A stretch of DNA of 9,085 nucleotides from Euryarchaeota archaeon UBA106 (GTDB lineage: Archaea; Thermoplasmatota; Poseidoniia; Poseidoniales; Thalassarchaeaceae), in NCBI GenBank assembly GCA_002502365.1, contig DAOJ01000026.1:1-9085 (forward strand), written 5' to 3'. The notes beneath the pieces were generated by a model. That model ran no database searches, was not told the origin of the DNA, and worked only from the letters and a program-made list of their open reading frames with translations. Shown piece after piece: positions 6,901 to 9,085 of this stretch (positions are counted from its first letter, which is position 1; every line of letters starts with the position of its first letter). The position numbers were made by a program, and so were the translations under genes.

Positions 6901-8861
6901 TCATAATTTGCCTCACTGGAAACTGAGAAATTGAAGGAGAGGGTACCTGATGCCATGGCTCCAGCATATTCCAAAGTTGAGTGTTCACTGTGGGTGAGAT
7001 TACCTGATTGAGCAGTATAATTTCCATCAATAATTCGATCACTCTGAGCGAACCACCAGTAGTTGCTTGGTCCGACTTGAGTCCATCCATTTGCAATATA
7101 TCCAACTTCGAAATCTCCGTGGAATTCAGTTAATTCTTCTGTAGGATAGTAGAATAGTTCTCCACCTGTACTGGTGTTTCGTAAAGATGTGCCATCACAA
7201 GTACGGATATGGATACCAATATTGTTGACGTCTGGACAATGAGCCAGATTCATCATATGGTGACGGACACTTGCATCTTCATTCGTGTTAGTGTTGGCGC
7301 CGTAAGAGGTTGTGCCGGCAACAGGCACTGGGATTACACCCGCTTGCAAGCAAGCATCATGAGCCTCATTGATGCTCTGATAATCTTCAGCATCAAGTGC
7401 AGGTGACCCGCCAAATGGGCCCTCGTCTGATACAGGAATTACCAGTTTGGTAGCATTTGGATTCCATACATGGTCTGCAAGAGTTGGCGGATTTCCTGGC
7501 ATTGAGCCAGTGGAATCTCGCCAAGATTCGCAGGCCCAAGTGGTTCCAGGGCCCCACATCTCAGAATAATACCCCCAGTCAGATGGAATTGACAATGCAG
7601 ACCCATTGTACACCACTTCAGTGAGTGGCCTTATGCCACCAGTTGTATCTGAGGTGTTCTGCCCAAGATATGTTGCTCTGGGGCCATCCGAACCATCGTT
7701 TCCTGTTGTGATTGCATTAGCGCAATTTGTATGCTGATTCGCATTGTGCATATTTCCACTAAGAGTATACAACGTCTCTAAGACAGTAATATTTGCAGCC
7801 TCAAGCATTGGCTTGATTCCAGCGAAATTTTCACCTGTTGTCAATAAGCCACCATAGAAAACTGCGCACATATCTGCCCATTCTGTGGTCATCGAGCCAG
7901 AGGAATCAATCAGGCCGACATACTCCACAATTGAGCCTCGAGTATCTTCCCAAACAATCACGACTGTGTTGTTTGTTCCTATACTTACAGCTGGATTTCC
8001 TTTGTGGCCTAATGCAGGTGTAACCATTGTCGAATTAATCAGGACTTGAAACCCATTGTTTACATCATCGGCTAGCATACAGTAGTAAATCAGTGGGCTT
8101 CCAAAATACAATCCCTGTGGGTCATATGTATCCACCCAAACAATGTGGACTGCATCATACGAGTCGACTGCAATATCAGGAGAGTTACGTGTTCCTGCGC
8201 CGTCAGCAACCGTGTAGGAAGCGGTTGTCATATTTTGGATATCTCCGGCGGAGCCATCTTGGTCATCTTCTGAGGGATCTAACAAGGTGTAGAGAATCTC
8301 TGAGTCTGTGATTTCCCAAACAATGTGTGCCCTACCTTGGGAATCGATTACCATAGATGGACTGGATAGTGAGGTTGCGTTCGAACCACCTACTTGTGTT
8401 GTAGAAATTAAAATCGTGTCAACGCCTACTGAAATCTGTATCAATGCATATCTTAGGAGTGGTGTAGTTGAGTTTTCAATCCAAACTAAATGAATCCTAT
8501 TCGAGTCATCAATTACCCCCATGACGTCAATAGGATTGTTTGCATTCAAATTACTCAGTAAAGTCTGAGCCGTTCCATCACCAATAGTGCCGTTAGCGGT
8601 TGGGAATCTAGTCGGTTCTTCTGCCAACTCTTGCGATTCCGCGGATAGACTTAGCAAACTAGGTGCTGCGAGGGCAGTTAGCATTAGCAAAGCAAGTATG
8701 CCAGCGAGTTTTGCTTTCTCGGTTTCTATTCTGTTTAATTCGGCGCTCAGAGTGGGGGTTTGGCTTCCGACCATAAGGTTCGAGAGTCTTGTAAGCACAT
8801 AGAGTGGAAGCCGGACATGTCCGAAATGACGCCAAATCTTGTTGATTTTAGTGCCAATCAT
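3909..8861 (-). CDS. Giant surface protein: propeller-like repeats, vWA domain, jelly-roll, ten TSP3 repeats, C-terminal anchor
   Basis: A 1650-residue predicted cell-surface protein. In order: a long N-region and a hydrophobic signal or anchor helix (residues 52-73); propeller-like repeats with a D..G..HIVW core (Trp 127, 182, 242, 304); a vWA domain (about 311-560) with metal-site motif D319-S320-S321-G322-S323 and a later VSDEGP carrying the likely third ligand D479; a jelly-roll or MAM-like domain (about 578-718); two more propeller-like repeats (Trp 836, 910); a beta-sandwich (about 1020-1137); ten Asp-rich TSP3-type repeats (1141-1536); a transmembrane helix (about 1551-1571); and a basic then acidic cytoplasmic tail. 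Calcium-stabilised adhesion or polymer binding is the likely role, by domain analogy. The ATG at 8861 overlaps the upstream ABC-F stop as ATGA, which supports it over an internal ATG at 8774 (residue 30). All 18 N-glycosylation sequons fall between residues 90 and 808. No frameshift or stop interrupts the frame. Confidence 0.9.
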   Translation of the reverse strand: MIGTKINKIWRHFGHVRLPLYVLTRLSNLMVGSQTPTLSAELNRIETEKAKLAGILALLMLTALAAPSLLSLSAESQELAEEPTRFPTANGTIGDGTAQTLLSNLNANNPIDVMGVIDDSNRIHLVWIENSTTPLLRYALIQISVGVDTILISTTQVGGSNATSLSSPSMVIDSQGRAHIVWEITDSEILYTLLDPSEDDQDGSAGDIQNMTTASYTVADGAGTRNSPDIAVDSYDAVHIVWVDTYDPQGLYFGSPLIYYCMLADDVNNGFQVLINSTMVTPALGHKGNPAVSIGTNNTVVIVWEDTRGSIVEYVGLIDSSGSMTTEWADMCAVFYGGLLTTGENFAGIKPMLEAANITVLETLYTLSGNMHNANQHTNCANAITTGNDGSDGPRATYLGQNTSDTTGGIRPLTEVVYNGSALSIPSDWGYYSEMWGPGTTWACESWRDSTGSMPGNPPTLADHVWNPNATKLVIPVSDEGPFGGSPALDAEDYQSINEAHDACLQAGVIPVPVAGTTSYGANTNTNEDASVRHHMMNLAHCPDVNNIGIHIRTCDGTSLRNTSTGGELFYYPTEELTEFHGDFEVGYIANGWTQVGPSNYWWFAQSDRIIDGNYTAQSGNLTHSEHSTLEYAGAMASGTLSFNFSVSSEANYDYLLFCVDNPSCSRNSFTAAWSGESNGTYTASVSPGYHTYTWKYVKDHTVSHGNDSAWIDNVQLPIASYTEEMNNMVSEIINITTGSGATNTFLTVLNPYSILSNPRSTWSVGDPGHSFDENTGQYLEDIGPDTDWYWSDDGSGWDTVGHLVLVNDTQISKGHGWAVNPDVNVDEDGNVHVVWIDGRSQFPSKGGPSQLHYMQLDPDRQGVLDGEPEGLVLHEVTTVKNTAVTHSNLIWGANPRVDFDRDGSIHISWFETGANMDSDVVELRWTRIQSPVMNGFEEMPLNRYLTQAYNVVNTRTITSSTQDLMGIFGSEFDASAQPIVRFAWPEHTIVWTAKDCTDERFADNKWDVCMWSEDLYDMSLNLEPTETGFISVQPNQFIEVAMNLRGIEIPGEVDIVTIGTEGALENWDIRAGFGDNYQSTTSIAEGTSEEVNLLIRSPNIRVVNEDQLFDVVVKVQSTSDQFATAEQIVTINLVNQNDWDDDDQDGILDEDDQCQFGESGWQSSSLSDYDNDGCRDQTEDLDDDNDGVEDTLDVCPTGAMNIDRIDVDMDGCDDILEDVDIDGDLVPNHEDLCPAGAQYWNTFSTDHDGDGCRDMDEDDNDDNDPYLDVDDDCPTGVVGWTGLAFDHDSDGCHDHQEDLDDDNDGVLDREDTCPKGMLDWDSNEISDLDGDGCNDVYEDSDVDDDGIIDVQDLCLSGKFGWTSTPLNDWDRDGCHDAEEDVDDDGDGYLDEDDSCIRSSSPHLVDADMDGCDDRGEDTDLDNDGIESSQDNCESNPRPGWVSSLNSDRDRDGCADATEDIDDDGDGILDVDDACPMSTRLTIDHDGDGCMDEYDLDDDNDGIVDTKDQCPQGIIAWKSTKETDIDGDGCQDISEDKSLPRGILQTIGDSPLIMMAFSGLILVVLLGAVLQQRVETRGRKDLREDTREVIDSMQNEDALWAVKAENIQIPSKVDEKEDSHYHKLVETGYSPEVARAIVASEEAVRKQSEE
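4254..5441 (-). repeat. Ten tandem TSP3-type calcium-binding repeats (protein level)
   Basis: Residues 1141-1536 of the giant protein consist of ten repeats of 35-42 residues. The shape is DxDxDG(I/V)xDxxDxCP, then about 11-17 variable residues often containing GW, then DxDxDGCxDxxED. Each repeat has two cysteines: one after the first acidic motif and one in the DGC motif. Asp side chains in such repeats bind calcium in thrombospondin type 3 domains. The DNA copies have diverged, so the array is old rather than a recent slippage product. The fourth repeat is degenerate (DNDDNDPYLDVDDD) and the seventh and ninth have shortened variable parts. Confidence 0.88.
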
Positions 8862-9085
8862 TGGTTTTGTGATGCACGCTTGCGTCGGATATAATCAGAA
8901 TAATTTCCAGGCCATATCCACATGCTTCCATCGGCTGGTAATTCCCAAATTGTATCACAGATTCTATCCAAGAAAAATCTGTCGTGGCTTACCGTAATTA
9001 TGCTTCCATCGTATTCAACTAAGGCCTCTTCGAGAGCTTCCTTAGCATCGGTGTCTAAGTGATTGGTAGGCTCGTCCAGAAGGAG
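8858..9085 (-). CDS. ABC-F family ATPase, C-terminal end (runs off the right edge)
   Basis: The last 75 codons of a gene that begins beyond position 9085; the frame is open from the edge to the TGA at 8860-8858. The fragment starts within the Walker B motif of an ABC ATPase domain (LLLDEPTNHLD, catalytic Glu at the fifth residue), followed by the switch histidine in TVSHDRFFLDRICD and a GNYSDY motif near the end. LDEPTNHLD plus SHDRFFLD with a GxYSxY C-terminus is characteristic of the ABC-F group (EttA, Uup and related), which act on ribosomes rather than in membrane transport; this would be the second of the two ATPase domains. The terminal extension is short (RRKRASQNQ). The stop codon overlaps the start of the giant surface-protein gene (ATGA), so the two genes are probably cotranscribed and translationally coupled. 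The ABC-F subfamily cannot be decided from this fragment. Confidence 0.92.
   Translation of the reverse strand, partial: LLLDEPTNHLDTDAKEALEEALVEYDGSIITVSHDRFFLDRICDTIWELPADGSMWIWPGNYSDYIRRKRASQNQ
8887..8896 (-). promoter_or_regulatory. Possible internal TATA box upstream of the giant gene
   Basis: On the minus strand GATTATATCC contains TTATAT, which ends 27 nt before the ATG at 8861. That spacing fits an almost leaderless archaeal transcript. However, the bases also encode Asp-Tyr-Ile of the conserved GNYSDYI end of the ABC-F protein, so the match may be coincidental. If real, the surface-protein gene would have its own promoter inside the ABC-F gene. Confidence 0.3.

Noticed and set aside
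7500..7517. A second DSTGSM motif (residues 449-454) resembling the vWA metal site
   Set aside because: It is not preceded by a hydrophobic strand like the true site at residues 313-323 and lies in a Pro/Gly-rich loop, so it is probably a chance match within the same vWA domain.
8772..8774. Internal ATG (residue 30) as the start of the giant protein
   Set aside because: It would give a more usual signal-peptide N-region, but it has no ribosome binding site, while the ATG at 8861 has the ATGA overlap with the upstream gene. It remains a possible alternative.

Overview
The window looks like a fragment of a planktonic euryarchaeon, most likely Marine Group II (Poseidoniales) or a relative. Evidence: an archaeal-type DNA primase large subunit, a DUF373 membrane protein (an archaeal family), a bacterio-opsin-activator-type HTH regulator, and a giant secreted protein with many Asp-rich, paired-cysteine thrombospondin type 3 repeats of a kind I associate with Poseidoniales. 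Base composition is moderate. No rRNA, tRNA, CRISPR array or insertion sequence was seen. The taxonomic call is inference; the gene calls rest on visible motifs.

Layout. Positions 1-161 hold the 5' end of an unidentified minus-strand gene. Diverging from it is a plus-strand pair: primase large subunit (229-1422), then a DUF373 six-helix membrane protein (1464-2642) whose start is fixed by a GGAGG ribosome binding site rather than by the longest reading frame. The other genes, 2639-9085, are on the minus strand. In transcription order from the right edge they are: the C-terminal end of an ABC-F translation ATPase (9085-8858); a 1650-residue surface protein (8861-3909) whose ATG overlaps the ABC-F stop as ATGA; an HTH_10 transcription regulator (3800-3147); and a small zinc-ribbon protein (3034-2639). 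The last is tail to tail with DUF373, and their stop codons interlock by 4 bp.

How the genes may work together. The plus-strand pair joins a replication enzyme to a membrane protein of unknown role. On the minus strand, the surface protein is built as follows: signal or anchor helix, four beta-propeller-like repeats, a von Willebrand factor A (vWA) domain with an intact DxSxS metal site, a jelly-roll-like domain, further propeller-like repeats, a beta-sandwich, ten calcium-binding repeats, a transmembrane helix and a cytoplasmic tail. It is probably an adhesion or surface-binding protein. Its translational coupling to an ABC-F ribosome ATPase, and the regulator gene that follows it, are the most interesting context. 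Perfect dyads sit immediately upstream of the start codons of both small minus-strand genes and are candidate operators or RNA hairpins.

Intergenic space is short throughout. The longest gaps are about 110 bp (3035-3146 and 3801-3908), and their contents are listed as features.
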